The notes under the pieces are model-generated. The model was not told where the DNA came from and ran no database searches. It saw only the letters and a list, made by a program, of their open reading frames with translations. This document shows positions 48,925-58,372 of a stretch of 64,000 bases of DNA, in pieces (the first letter of the stretch is position 1; the number at the start of each line of letters is the position of its first letter). This DNA comes from Magnetococcales bacterium (GTDB lineage: Bacteria; Pseudomonadota; Magnetococcia; Magnetococcales; Magnetaquicoccaceae), in NCBI GenBank assembly GCA_015231755.1, contig JADGAZ010000001.1, positions 1 to 64,000 on the forward strand, given 5' to 3'. The translations under genes and the position numbers were made by a program.

Positions 48925-49305
48925 ATGGCGACGATTGCGTTGACCCAGGACAACTTTGAAGCGACCGTGACCGGAAACGATATCGTGGTGATCGATTTCT
49001 GGGCCGACTGGTGTGGCCCGTGCAAGGCTTTCGCGCCGATTTTCGAGCGGGTCTCGGAGAAGTTCGCCGATGTGGTGTTCGCCAAGGTGGATACGGACCG
49101 GGAACAGGAACTGGCCGGTGCGTTTCAGATTCGTTCGATTCCGACGTTGATGATTTTTCGTGAAAGTACCATTCTGTTTGTCCAGCCGGGCATGGTCCCC
49201 GAGACGGCCTTGACGGACCTGGTGGAGCGGGTCAAACAGGTGGATATGGAAGAGGTGCGCAAGCAGCGGGTTCCGGCGGATCAGGCCCGGTTGGAGCAGG
49301 CGTGA
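48925..49305 (+). CDS. Thioredoxin-family protein
   Basis: A 126-residue thioredoxin fold protein with the redox site FWADWCGPCKAFAPIFE, and cis-Pro in RSIPTLMIF. No signal peptide, so cytoplasmic. It is slightly longer than classic thioredoxin (about 108) because of a charged C-terminal tail (MEEVRKQRVPADQARLEQA). A terminator-like hairpin follows. Confidence 0.93.
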   Translation: MATIALTQDNFEATVTGNDIVVIDFWADWCGPCKAFAPIFERVSEKFADVVFAKVDTDREQELAGAFQIRSIPTLMIFRESTILFVQPGMVPETALTDLVERVKQVDMEEVRKQRVPADQARLEQA

Positions 49306-49360
49306 GCAATTGGAGTTGATTTTGGAAAATGGGTTGAATACAATCCAAAAGTTGATGGAC

Positions 49361-49397
49361 AAACGGGAATGGAATCCCTTGGGAGACCGTTTTTTTT
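49361..49397 (+). terminator. Probable intrinsic terminator after the thioredoxin gene
   Basis: Outer arms AAACGG and CCGTTT enclose an inner TCCC-TT-GGGA hairpin, followed by a run of eight Ts. It lies between the thioredoxin gene and tpiA. Confidence 0.6.
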
Positions 49398-49432
49398 GTG
49401 TGGCTTCAAATCATGATGGCGGTTGATAAAAC

Positions 49433-50215
49433 ATGGCGCGCAGGATGCTGATCGTCGGCAACTGGAAGATGAATGGGCTGATCGAAACCGCCCAGGATCT
49501 GGCAGAAGGCATTGTGACCGGGCTTTCCGTGCGGGCGGGACGGTCCGTGCGTTGCGAAGTGGTGTTGTGTCCTCCGGCAACGGCTTTGCATGCGGTGAAT
49601 CAACGCCTGGGAGGCTCCATGATCAAACTCGGGGGGCAGGATCTTTCCGAGTTTGAAAGCGGTCCTTGCACCGGCGAAATCTGCGGGCTGATGCTGCGCA
49701 ACGTGGGGTGCTGGTATGTGATCGTGGGGCATTCGGAGCGTCGCTCCGGCTGGGGAGAGGACAACCAACGGGTGGCCCGGAAAATGGCGGCGGCGTTCCG
49801 GGATGGTCTTCAGCCCATCGTCTGTGTGGGGGAAACCCTGGAAGAGCGGGAACAGGGACGCACCTTGGACGTGGTGCAGGCGCAGTTGGAGGCGTTGTTT
49901 CCCTGTTTGCCCGTCCAGTCCAGCAAGCGGCAGTTGCTGGTGGTGGCTTATGAGCCGGTCTGGGCGATCGGGAGTGGTCGCAATGCCCTGCCCGAACAGA
50001 TTCAGGAGGTGCATGGTTTCATCCGTGGCATCCTGCTGGAACGGTTGGGGGGAGATGGTCGCAAAATTCGTATCTTGTATGGTGGATCCGTCAAGGCGGG
50101 CAACGCGGGATCCGTGTTCGCGTTGGAGGATGTGGATGGCGGGTTGATCGGCGGGGCTTCGCTCAAGAGTGTTGATTTTCTCGCCATCATCGATGCGGTT
50201 CCGGAGAAGTTTTGA
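49433..50215 (+). CDS. tpiA: Triosephosphate isomerase
   Basis: A 260-residue TIM barrel enzyme interconverting dihydroxyacetone phosphate and glyceraldehyde 3-phosphate. The catalytic residues are seen: Lys in VGNWKMNGL, His in IVGHSERRS and Glu in VAYEPVWAIGSGR; phosphate loops are ILYGGSV and GGASLKS. It is followed by secG, a common order in proteobacteria. Confidence 0.98.
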   Translation: MARRMLIVGNWKMNGLIETAQDLAEGIVTGLSVRAGRSVRCEVVLCPPATALHAVNQRLGGSMIKLGGQDLSEFESGPCTGEICGLMLRNVGCWYVIVGHSERRSGWGEDNQRVARKMAAAFRDGLQPIVCVGETLEEREQGRTLDVVQAQLEALFPCLPVQSSKRQLLVVAYEPVWAIGSGRNALPEQIQEVHGFIRGILLERLGGDGRKIRILYGGSVKAGNAGSVFALEDVDGGLIGGASLKSVDFLAIIDAVPEKF

Positions 50216-50246
50216 TCGTTGGTTTTTTATTGAGAAGGGTTGCGCA

Positions 50247-50960
50247 ATGACTCTGATTTTGACGGTGGTGCATGTACTGGTCTGCATGGCATTGGTTTTT
50301 GTGGTGCTGTTGCAAAAAGGCAGTGGTGCGGATATGGGAGCCGCGTTCGGTGGCAGTTCTCAAAGCCTGTTCGGTGCCCGGGGTTCGGGAGATTTCTTAA
50401 GCAAGATGACGGCGGGTCTGGCCACGGTGTTCATGATCACCAGTCTGACCTTGGCCTTTTTTTCGACCCGTCCGGGAGTCGAGCGTTCGGTGATGGATGG
50501 TGCTCCGGTCTCTTCGACGGCCAAACCGGTTGCCGGCAAGGATGGCGCGGCGGCCAAGGCCAAGGAGTCGGGCAAGGAGAAGGCCGAGCCTGAATCCGGT
50601 CCTCCCGTCCCCGCCAAGAGCGCTCCCAAGAAACCCGCGGGCGAGGCCGCCCCGGCTGCGGGGGAAGCGGCTGCCCCGGCCAAACCGGTTCCGCCACCGC
50701 CCGCGTCCAGCCAGGATACGGCTGCCGCCAAGAAGCCCGAGCCTGTGAAGGATCCAGCCCCGGCGGTCAAAAAGCCCGAAGGGGAAGCCGCCAAGAAACC
50801 CGAGCCTGTGAAGGATCCAGCCCCGGCGGCCAAAAAGCCCGAAGGGGAAGCCGCCAAGAAGCCCGAAGGGGAAGCCGCCAAGAAGCCTGAGCCTGTGAAG
50901 GATCCGGCCCCGGCGGCCAAAAAGGAGCCGGAAGCTGCCGGTTCCAAGCCGTCTCCCTGA
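50247..50960 (+). CDS. secG: Preprotein translocase subunit SecG with long repeat tail
   Basis: A 237-residue SecG. The first 75 or so residues are normal: two membrane helices (about 2-22 and 50-72) joined by the conserved QKGSGADMGAAFGGSSQSLF. SecG is usually 75-120 residues; here another 150 residues of Ala/Pro/Lys/Glu-rich sequence follow, including repeats of the KKPEPVKDPAPAAKKPEGEA type. By SecG topology the tail should be periplasmic. The start at 50247 is the normal SecG start; the longer frame inside tpiA is rejected. Confidence 0.93.
   Translation: MTLILTVVHVLVCMALVFVVLLQKGSGADMGAAFGGSSQSLFGARGSGDFLSKMTAGLATVFMITSLTLAFFSTRPGVERSVMDGAPVSSTAKPVAGKDGAAAKAKESGKEKAEPESGPPVPAKSAPKKPAGEAAPAAGEAAAPAKPVPPPPASSQDTAAAKKPEPVKDPAPAVKKPEGEAAKKPEPVKDPAPAAKKPEGEAAKKPEGEAAKKPEPVKDPAPAAKKEPEAAGSKPSP
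50730..50930 (+). repeat. Tandem coding repeats in the SecG tail
   Basis: Three units of about 21 codons (KKPEPVKDPAPA followed by A/V-KKPEGEAA), with an extra KKPEGEAA half-unit before the last. The nucleotide sequence is conserved between units, so the expansion is probably recent. Confidence 0.9.
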
Positions 50961-50981
50961 GTGGAGTGGAGCAGAGGATAC

Positions 50982-51020
50982 AAAAAAAACAGGCCTGGGG
51001 ATTTCCCCCAGGCCTGATTG
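50982..51020. terminator. Strong hairpin between secG and the AsmA gene
   Basis: An 11-bp perfect GC-rich stem (CAGGCCTGGGG with its complement) sits at 50990-51016. Eight As precede it, so it is best as a minus-strand terminator, while the plus strand has only a weak T-rich ATTGTTTG. It probably works in both directions and separates secG from the AsmA gene. Confidence 0.7.
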
Positions 51021-51050
51021 TTTGATCGGTCCGGTTGCCAAGGAGTCGCC

Positions 51051-53681
51051 ATGAAGAAAATTCTGATCGGTGTGATTGCTTTTTTCATCGTGTTGATCGT
51101 GGTGGCGGTGGCCATTCCTCTGTTTGTGGATCCGAATCAATACAAGCAGGAGATCGCGGCGCTGGTGAAGGAGAAGACGGGCCGGGAGGTGACGGTGAAC
51201 GGTCCCATCACGGTGTCGGTGTTCCCCTGGGCCGGGGTGTCGCTGGGGGATGTGACGCTGGGGGATGTGCCGGGTTTCGGCAGCGAGCCTTTGGCCAAAA
51301 TGGCGAAACTGGAGGTGCGGGCCCAGTTGATGCCGTTGCTTTCCAAGCGGCTGGAGGCGGACAAGATCGCGGTGAAAGGGTTGCAGCTCAAACTGGTGCG
51401 GGATGCCAAGGGGCAGGGCAACTGGGAGAGTTTGCGGGGTGGGGAGAAGGCTCCGGTCGATTTTTCAGCCTCCAGGGGTGACTCTCCGGCGGATGCCAAG
51501 GGTGCCCCCAAGACCCCGACGGCAGCCAAACCTGCCGCCACTCCGGTGTCGGGGGGCGGGAGCGGATTGGCCTCCATCACCCTGGGAGGGGTGGAGATCC
51601 TCGACGCCCAGGTGACCTGGAGCAATGCCGTCAGTGGCGCTCAATACACGTTCAAGGGGTTGAAGTTGACCACGGGGGTGGTGACACCGGGTCAACCGGT
51701 GACCGTGGAGTTGGAAACCGATGTGGAGCGGATCAATCCCGCGACCCATGCCCATCTGCTGTTTGCCGCCACGGTGGTCCCCGGGGCGGAGGGCAAACGG
51801 GTGACCTTGCAAAAGAGTCGGCTGGGTCTCCAGGTGAAAGCGGCGGAAGGTATGCCCGCCAGCACGGTGGATGTGCAGTTGGCCGCGGAGATCGAAGCCG
51901 GGCTGGATGGCTCCGGAATCAAACTGACCGGCATGGAGGCCACCCTCAAGGCTGAAGGCGGGGAGTCGCCCCTGTCCAAAAGTGAAAGCAAACTCCATGG
52001 GAATGTGGAATTTTCTCCGTCCCGGGTGGCGATCACCGATTTGACCTGGAACCTGAAGGGCGAAGGCAAACCCGGTGGCGCCTTTGGGCAACTGGAGGCC
52101 GTTTACAAGGGGGACATCGACGGACAACGGGATCATGGCCTGTTCAAGCTGCCGGGATTGGATCTGGTGGTCAAGGCGGTGGGCGGCACGTTGCCCGCTG
52201 CCGGGGCCAATCTGCACCTGACCGCCAATGGCGAAATGGATCTTCCGGGTCAGACGTTGCGTTTGGCCGGGTGCAAGCTGGAGGGATTGGAGCAACTCAA
52301 GGCCGAAGGGTCGATGAATCTGACCAAACGGGGGGGCAATCCGGTGGTGTCGGGCGAGTGGACCATTCAACCCTTCAATCCCCGGACCCTGTTGACCCAA
52401 TTGGGGCAGAAGGCTCCGACCATCGCGGATGAAAAGGCTCTGAGCGCGCTGCAACTCAAGGGGGCCTTCAGTGCGGATCGTCAGCGGCTGGAGGTGAGCC
52501 GCATGGAGGCCAAACTGGACAGTACCACCTTGCGGGGTGGTTTTTCCTGGCCTTATGACGCCGTTTCCACGGTCCGGTTCGATCTGGATGGGGATGGGTT
52601 GGATCTGGATCGTTATCTGCCCGCCAAAGGGAGTGGCGGGGAGGCGGCTCCGGCGGCTTCGGCAACGGCTCCGGCGGCTCCTCAGACCGGGGATGCGGCG
52701 GGGAGTGGCGGTGACGGCGGCAAGACGGTCGCTTCGTCCAGCGGCACAGGGGGAGAGATCCCGGTGGCTCTGTTGAAACGGCTGGATCTGGATGGCAAGG
52801 TGAAACTGGCAACCCTCAAGCTGCGGGGCGTGCGTTTCCAGGAGATGCAGGCGGTGATCCGGGGCAAGGATGGGATGGTGCGTCTGGAGCCGTTCACATG
52901 GAAACTGTATTCCGGTTCCTCCCGGGTGGATGCCACCTTGGATGTGCGGGGCGAAACCCCCAAACTGGCCTGGAAACAAAATCTCCAGGGCGTGCAACTG
53001 GAACCGTTGCTCAAGGAGTGGGCCGGGGAGGAGAGTCTGGCGGGAACGGCCAATCTGACGGTGGATCTGACCTCTGCGGGCAAACAGAGTCAGTCGATCA
53101 AGCAGGCTTTGAATGGTCAGCTTTCTTTTGTGGTTCAGGACGGAGCCTATCTGAAAAAGGATCTGACCTATACCATTCGCCATGCCTACGCCGGTTATGC
53201 CGCGGCCAAGGGGCGGAGTCTGAACGTGGGGCAAGATACGGGCCGTACCCCCTTCAAGACTCTGGAAGGGGCGGCGGAGATCCGCAACGGCGTTCTGGAG
53301 AGCAAAAATCTGCAAGCCACCTCGGCGGCCTTCCAGATGACCGGTGGCGGCAAGGTGGATCTACCGCAGAATCAGCTCGATTTGACCACCCGGGTCAACC
53401 TGCTTTCCGCCCTGGATGATGTGGACAGCAAATCCCTCAATGATCTGAAGGGGATGGCCATTCCGGTGCGGATTCATGGCGACCTGTCCCGACCCCAGAC
53501 CACGGTGGATGTGGCCGGATTGGTGGAAGAGGCCCTCAAGACCAAGGCCATGGAAAAGGTGCAGGAGAAACTGGGTGGCAAGCTCCAGGAAAAACTGGGT
53601 GGCAAGCTTCAGGAGAAATTGGGGGGGAGCGGTTCTCCCCTGGAAGAGGGATTGAAAAAAATATTGCCCTTTGGCCGGTGA
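51051..53681 (+). CDS. AsmA-family protein
   Basis: An 876-residue AsmA-like protein. A single N-terminal membrane helix (about residues 4-26) is followed by VDPNQYKQEIAALVKEKTGREVTVNG, the standard AsmA opening, and a long beta-rich periplasmic region with a low-complexity Ala/Gly/Ser linker at about 525-565. The C-terminal AsmA_2 part is at about 640-820. AsmA proteins are linked to phospholipid transport between membranes. The tail has a tandem KLQEKLGG repeat. AAGGAG precedes the start at 51051. Confidence 0.92.
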   Translation: MKKILIGVIAFFIVLIVVAVAIPLFVDPNQYKQEIAALVKEKTGREVTVNGPITVSVFPWAGVSLGDVTLGDVPGFGSEPLAKMAKLEVRAQLMPLLSKRLEADKIAVKGLQLKLVRDAKGQGNWESLRGGEKAPVDFSASRGDSPADAKGAPKTPTAAKPAATPVSGGGSGLASITLGGVEILDAQVTWSNAVSGAQYTFKGLKLTTGVVTPGQPVTVELETDVERINPATHAHLLFAATVVPGAEGKRVTLQKSRLGLQVKAAEGMPASTVDVQLAAEIEAGLDGSGIKLTGMEATLKAEGGESPLSKSESKLHGNVEFSPSRVAITDLTWNLKGEGKPGGAFGQLEAVYKGDIDGQRDHGLFKLPGLDLVVKAVGGTLPAAGANLHLTANGEMDLPGQTLRLAGCKLEGLEQLKAEGSMNLTKRGGNPVVSGEWTIQPFNPRTLLTQLGQKAPTIADEKALSALQLKGAFSADRQRLEVSRMEAKLDSTTLRGGFSWPYDAVSTVRFDLDGDGLDLDRYLPAKGSGGEAAPAASATAPAAPQTGDAAGSGGDGGKTVASSSGTGGEIPVALLKRLDLDGKVKLATLKLRGVRFQEMQAVIRGKDGMVRLEPFTWKLYSGSSRVDATLDVRGETPKLAWKQNLQGVQLEPLLKEWAGEESLAGTANLTVDLTSAGKQSQSIKQALNGQLSFVVQDGAYLKKDLTYTIRHAYAGYAAAKGRSLNVGQDTGRTPFKTLEGAAEIRNGVLESKNLQATSAAFQMTGGGKVDLPQNQLDLTTRVNLLSALDDVDSKSLNDLKGMAIPVRIHGDLSRPQTTVDVAGLVEEALKTKAMEKVQEKLGGKLQEKLGGKLQEKLGGSGSPLEEGLKKILPFGR

Positions 53682-53708
53682 GCGTGTCGGCGCGTTGAAG
53701 AGTCGGGA

Positions 53709-54500
53709 TCAGGGACGATCACGGAAGGCGGTCACCTCGTGGAGAATGCCTCTCAGGATGGATGCCTCCCGGTGGTCGAGTCCGGCCCGCTGGAGCATGG
53801 CTCGGATGCTGCCCATCATGTGTCGTTTTTGACCCGGCTTGAGAAAACCGATGGTGGTCAGGGTCTGTTCCAGGTGTTCAAAGAGGCGTTCCATGGTGTC
53901 GGCGGTGGCGGGGGGATCATCCCGGAAGGGGTCATGGGCCATGCCTTCTTCCTTGCCCAGGGCCTGCATGAGGGTGTACAGCACGATCAACACCGCCTGG
54001 GAAAGATTGAGGGAACCTTGTTCACCGCTCGTGGGGATATGACACACCACCCCGGCCCGTTCCACGTCTTCGCTGAGCAGTCCGGTGCGCTCGGTACCGA
54101 ACAGGATTCCCACCTGGAGTCCGGGCTGGGCCAGGGAGTGGCGCAACCGTTCCCCCAGGGTCTCCGGGGTGAGTACCGTCTGTCGTTGACCCCGATGGCG
54201 GTTGGTGGTGGCCACCACCAGATGCAGATCCGCCAGGGCCGAGGGGATATCGTCGAAGATTTGCGCCTGTTCCAGAATCGTGGTGCAGCCGACCGCGTAG
54301 GCGTCGGCGTCGGGATGGGGGAACTGGCGCGGGGCCACCAGTCGCAGACGGGAAAATCCGGTGTTGCCCATGGCCCGGGCCACGGCTCCCACGTTGCCCC
54401 CATGGGCGGGACGGTCGAGAATCACCACCAGTTGATCCGAGGCCCGTTGACGTTCCATTTCCCGCATCGTGTGATCGCCTTGTCTGCTTGAGGATTCCAT
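53709..54500 (-). CDS. trmJ: TrmJ-like SPOUT RNA methyltransferase
   Basis: A protein of about 263 residues of the TrmH/SPOUT class, group of TrmJ (2'-O-methylation of position 32 in tRNA). Motifs are VVILDRPAHGGNVGAVARAM, FGTERTGLLSEDVERAG and IPTSGEQGSLNLSQAV, forming the knotted SAM site. The C-terminal helical extension (LEQTLTTIGFLKP) also fits TrmJ. The start is uncertain among ATGs at 54500, 54467 and 54458. Confidence 0.88.
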   Translation of the reverse strand: MESSSRQGDHTMREMERQRASDQLVVILDRPAHGGNVGAVARAMGNTGFSRLRLVAPRQFPHPDADAYAVGCTTILEQAQIFDDIPSALADLHLVVATTNRHRGQRQTVLTPETLGERLRHSLAQPGLQVGILFGTERTGLLSEDVERAGVVCHIPTSGEQGSLNLSQAVLIVLYTLMQALGKEEGMAHDPFRDDPPATADTMERLFEHLEQTLTTIGFLKPGQKRHMMGSIRAMLQRAGLDHREASILRGILHEVTAFRDRP

Positions 54501-54678
54501 CTTGACATTCGATAATCATCGTGACTAATGCTAAATTCCAGTTGAATGCCTGGAAAGCCGGATTGAATGCCTGGCCCGATTGAAGGCACGGCATGATCGT
54601 CCGGCAAAGTGTCACGAAACCGTTCAACTTTCAAGTTTCGTCGCACCCGATCCCGACACTTGAAACCCTGGAGCCACC

Positions 54679-55656
54679 TTGAATATCAAACGTCCCCTTT
54701 TGCCCCCCCGCAAACGTTCCAACCGCATTTCCGGGGCTGTGCGCAAGCCGGTTGCCGGCGCGCCCAGGGCGTCTTCCCGTCTGCCGGCTTTGCTGCCGGC
54801 CCTGATGTCGGCCCTGATGTCTGTGTGGACCCGCTTCAAGAAACCGTTGCTGCTGGGCGGTGGTGGATTGCTGGCGGTGGGGGTGATCGGTGGCGTGGTG
54901 ATGATGGTACGCTCTCCTGGAAAAGAGTCCGCCGCCCCCGCCAAGCCCACCAGTCAGGCGCTGTCGTGGCAGCCCTGCCTGAGCAAATGGCCGGATGGCA
55001 CCTTGTATCCGGATTTGTTGCCGGTTCCGGCGGGGGAGTACCGTTTGCACGCCAACTCCCAGGAGATCAAGCCGTTTCTCGCGCCCCATGGGTTGAACAA
55101 GATCCAGATCAAGGAGCCATTCCTGATCGAGAAAAACGAAGTGACCCTCAAGGCGTTCCGTCGTTATGTGGCGGTGGTGGACAAGATGAGCGCCGGTGCC
55201 GACAAGGAGCGACTCAAGGCCCACATCGGTTTGCACTGGAACAAAGACGAGTCCGAAACCACTCCCGTGAAGGGCATCTCCTGGGAAGCGGCCTGGGATT
55301 ACACCGATTGGCTGGGTCGGGAGACCGGGTGCGCCTACGGATTGCCAAGCCGCGAGCAGTGGGGCGCGGCGGTGTTGTTGCTGGATGGCGCCAAGGAGAC
55401 CGCCTCCAAGGCGGGCATCTTGAGCGGCGAATCCTTGAAACGCCTGCTCTGGGGGGTGCGGGAGTGGACGGTCACCCCGTGTGCCGGAGGATACTATCTG
55501 GTCGGAGAGGACGATTTCGTGCCTTTGCCTGAAGTTCGGTCCGCAACGTGCATGCCGGCCATGTTGTCTGTGGCCGGATTTCGCGTGGTGCTCAAGGCTG
55601 CGGCTTCGCAAGACCCGAAAACAGGTAAAACCGCCCCTGGGGCGGCCAAACCCTGA
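54679..55656 (+). CDS. Membrane-anchored SUMF1/FGE-fold protein (system gene 1)
   Basis: A 325-residue protein, TTG start behind GGAG. A basic cytoplasmic tail of about 55 residues precedes one membrane helix (about 56-77, LLLGGGGLLAVGVIGGVVMMV), then a SUMF1/FGE-type domain in the periplasm. Landmarks are VPAGEYRLHA, IEKNEVTLKAFRRYV, GISWEAAWDYTDWLG, GLPSREQWGAA, GVREWTV and AGFRVVL. FGE catalytic cysteines are not seen in place, so it is probably a non-catalytic binding or sensor domain. It is the first gene of an operon with a VWA protein, an ABC ATPase and a permease. Confidence 0.82.
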   Translation: MNIKRPLLPPRKRSNRISGAVRKPVAGAPRASSRLPALLPALMSALMSVWTRFKKPLLLGGGGLLAVGVIGGVVMMVRSPGKESAAPAKPTSQALSWQPCLSKWPDGTLYPDLLPVPAGEYRLHANSQEIKPFLAPHGLNKIQIKEPFLIEKNEVTLKAFRRYVAVVDKMSAGADKERLKAHIGLHWNKDESETTPVKGISWEAAWDYTDWLGRETGCAYGLPSREQWGAAVLLLDGAKETASKAGILSGESLKRLLWGVREWTVTPCAGGYYLVGEDDFVPLPEVRSATCMPAMLSVAGFRVVLKAAASQDPKTGKTAPGAAKP

Positions 55657-55714
55657 TTCGTGGCAGGGCGCGACTCGTGACAACTCTTTGACACTTGATG
55701 GGGATCTTCAATCC

Positions 55715-58372
55715 GTGAACATACGATCCATCTTCCGATTGCTGCCATGGACCTTTTGTTGGTTGGTGATGGCCTCCCCGCTCCCGGCCCAGGCCAAGGA
55801 GAGTCAGCCGGGCAGTTGTGCCACCTATGATTTTTCCGGGTTTTATCAAAACGACAAGTTGCAGTGGGCGGGCGTGGCCCGGGTGATGCGCAACGATACG
55901 CCTTTGTTCGACGGCGCCACCGGAGACAAGAAAACCGGCTCCCTGCCGTTCAATCAGCAGGCGGAAATCCAAGAAGAGAAAAAGGATCGGGTTAAGGTTC
56001 GGGCCTTTCGCTACAAGGATCGCCCGGAAACCACCGGCTGGGTGGCCAAGAACGACCTGTTGTGTCGCAATCTGCCCATCAAGAGCGATTCGGGCCTGGA
56101 GATGAAGTTTTTCATCAAGACCTCCACCGTGGCCCGGGATGAGTCCGGCCAGGAACCCAAGGTGCAACCCTTCCAGGATCCGGACCTCAAGGAGTGCGTG
56201 GGGGGAACGGGTCACTGTCGGGAGGGGGCCTCCCGGTTTCATATGTATTTTGTCTTCGACGAAACCGACAAGGCGGTTTTGCTGGCAGACCGTTTCCGGC
56301 TGGAAGAAGACGGGATTCTGCTCGGTTGGGTGGACAAGGCCAACGGATTCTTGTGGAACAACGCCTTCAGCCTGCGTCCCAAGGAGACTTTGACCTCCCC
56401 GGATCAACAAGGCCCCGGCACCTTGTGTACCTATGAAAACCTGGAGGATGCGGTCAGTCGCAATCCGCAGACCTGTCAGCCGGTGGTGGGGGGCAAGGAG
56501 TGGTTCCGCTCTTCGTTGCGCATTCCGGTTCTGGAGATGGTCAACGCCAAGAATCAGCACGTCTCCCCGGAAAGCCTGGATGGGGAATCCGGACAGCGGC
56601 TGTTCTACAAGGTGGCTTTGGCCCGTCCGGGTCTGGTGGGCCGTCGGGTGAACGAGGAGAAAGTGGCCATCTCCCCGACTTTGGCCAGTCGGATCCTGCC
56701 GGAATACAAGAATCTTTCCGCCAAGAAACGGGTGGACATCTTCTTTTTGCTCGACGCCACCGCCAGCATGGATCCGGTGATCGACGCGGTGCGGGGTACC
56801 CCGGAGCAACGGGGGGTGATTCAGGAGATCATTCACACCCTCAAGAATACCCAGGGGTTCAAAGAGACCCAGTTCCGTTTCGGTTTCCGGGTCTATCGGG
56901 ATCCTTACGCCGACAAACTCTTTCCCAACACCCCCGGCGACGGGGTGGGCGAGGGGTATCCGTTGTCCGATGTGTGCGACATGGATGCCGCCACGCAACA
57001 GCAGGAGTTTGACAAGTTCGCCCAGGCCATCTCTCAGGTCAAGGTGACCCAGGGGGATGTGGAGGATGACTATCAGGAGAACCTGTATGGCGGTCTGGAA
57101 CAGGCCCTCAAAAAGGACATGGTGGCCTGCCCGGACAATCTGAAATTGCTGTTCGTGATCGGCGACAACGGTTACACCCCCAACCGGGGCGACATGGACC
57201 GGCGGGGCAACATCCGTTCGGTGCCCAAATATGCCCATCCGGTCACCCGCGAGGTGTTGGCCAAGCTGATGCGGGGCGGGGCCGAGGCGGGCAGCAAAAC
57301 CAACAACGTGATTCCGTTTTTCATTCAGACCCCGTTCAAGGGACAGCATGTCAAGCATGCCCAGTCCTATCGCATCGCGTATGAGCAGTTCGAGCAGCAG
57401 ACCAAATATCTGTTGGAACAAAGCCTGCCGGCTACCGACGTGAGCGCCGGAGCGGTGAAAGACCATGCGTTCCGTCTGGAAGAAGAAAAGCTGATCAGCC
57501 GTCTGGTGGCCAAGGTGGAAACCTTGAGCAGCAGCGCCTTGATCGATGAGATCATCCTGGATGTGCGGGGTGGCGCCGCCTTGAACGCCGTCATCGAGCG
57601 GTTGAGAAGGGAAAGAATTGACATCCCCGGCGTTTATTGGCACATTCTGCAACGGGGAAGCTGCGGGGAGTTGGGCAAGCAGTGCGAGGATCGGGTCTAC
57701 GATACCACCCGCATCGGCTATGTGGAAGCCGACGACAAGGTGGCCGAGGAACTCTGGATCAGCAGTGGAGCGCTCTCTTCCTGGATTCGCATCCTCAAAG
57801 GATTCGAGGGCTATTTCGACTTGCCGGAGTCTCAACTCAGACGGGCCTTGATCAGCGCCATGATTCTCGGTTTGCAACAGGAGATCCGCCGTCCCCCCAT
57901 CGATGTGGCCGGTGAAACCCCCGCCGAATATGCCCAGCGGCGTGGCGGATTGCCGGTGCGGCGTCACAGTCCGTTGTTGAGTTATCCGGTTCCTTCTCTT
58001 TCCGCCGAGTTCACGGCGCGCAACAAGGATGGCCGACTGGTGGTGCTGGATCAAAACAAGAATCCCATGAAAGACAAGGCGGGCCAGGAGATCATGGCCT
58101 CTCCGGCCTGTGAGTTGCGTCGGCTGGCCTTGTGGGCCATCAAGTCCAAGGAGATGCTGGAGATCATCGAGCGGGATTATGTCCGTCCGGTCTTCAAGAC
58201 CGTGCCCTATCAGCCCCGCCAATGCCCGGACGCCACGGCCAATGGCCGCGCCCTGCCGCAAATCAGCGAGGCCATTCAACAGGTGCCTTTGGGACCGGAC
58301 AAGAACTACCGTTTCGGGCATGAGATCGGTGGCATGCGGGGATATTGGATTCCCCAGGAATTCCTGCCATGA
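55715..58372 (+). CDS. Periplasmic SH3-VWA protein (system gene 2)
   Basis: An 885-residue secreted protein starting at GTG. A signal peptide (LLPWTFCWLVMASPLPAQA) is followed by an SH3-like domain (about residues 55-110, ending TGWVAKNDLLC), a second region of unknown fold, and a von Willebrand A-type domain (about 339-560) opening VDIFFLLDATASMDPV, with a DxTxS form of the MIDAS metal motif. The remaining 320 residues are unrecognised. The stop overlaps the start of the ABC ATPase gene (ATGA). The upstream longer frame overlapping the SUMF1 gene is rejected. The likely place is the periplasm, acting as partner of the transporter. Confidence 0.85.
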   Translation: MNIRSIFRLLPWTFCWLVMASPLPAQAKESQPGSCATYDFSGFYQNDKLQWAGVARVMRNDTPLFDGATGDKKTGSLPFNQQAEIQEEKKDRVKVRAFRYKDRPETTGWVAKNDLLCRNLPIKSDSGLEMKFFIKTSTVARDESGQEPKVQPFQDPDLKECVGGTGHCREGASRFHMYFVFDETDKAVLLADRFRLEEDGILLGWVDKANGFLWNNAFSLRPKETLTSPDQQGPGTLCTYENLEDAVSRNPQTCQPVVGGKEWFRSSLRIPVLEMVNAKNQHVSPESLDGESGQRLFYKVALARPGLVGRRVNEEKVAISPTLASRILPEYKNLSAKKRVDIFFLLDATASMDPVIDAVRGTPEQRGVIQEIIHTLKNTQGFKETQFRFGFRVYRDPYADKLFPNTPGDGVGEGYPLSDVCDMDAATQQQEFDKFAQAISQVKVTQGDVEDDYQENLYGGLEQALKKDMVACPDNLKLLFVIGDNGYTPNRGDMDRRGNIRSVPKYAHPVTREVLAKLMRGGAEAGSKTNNVIPFFIQTPFKGQHVKHAQSYRIAYEQFEQQTKYLLEQSLPATDVSAGAVKDHAFRLEEEKLISRLVAKVETLSSSALIDEIILDVRGGAALNAVIERLRRERIDIPGVYWHILQRGSCGELGKQCEDRVYDTTRIGYVEADDKVAEELWISSGALSSWIRILKGFEGYFDLPESQLRRALISAMILGLQQEIRRPPIDVAGETPAEYAQRRGGLPVRRHSPLLSYPVPSLSAEFTARNKDGRLVVLDQNKNPMKDKAGQEIMASPACELRRLALWAIKSKEMLEIIERDYVRPVFKTVPYQPRQCPDATANGRALPQISEAIQQVPLGPDKNYRFGHEIGGMRGYWIPQEFLP

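Noticed and set aside
46588-49362. A 924-codon minus-strand open frame across the dehydrogenase, lpxB and thioredoxin genes
   Set aside because: It spans several confident plus-strand genes and has the His/Gln/Pro-rich composition of an antisense artefact.
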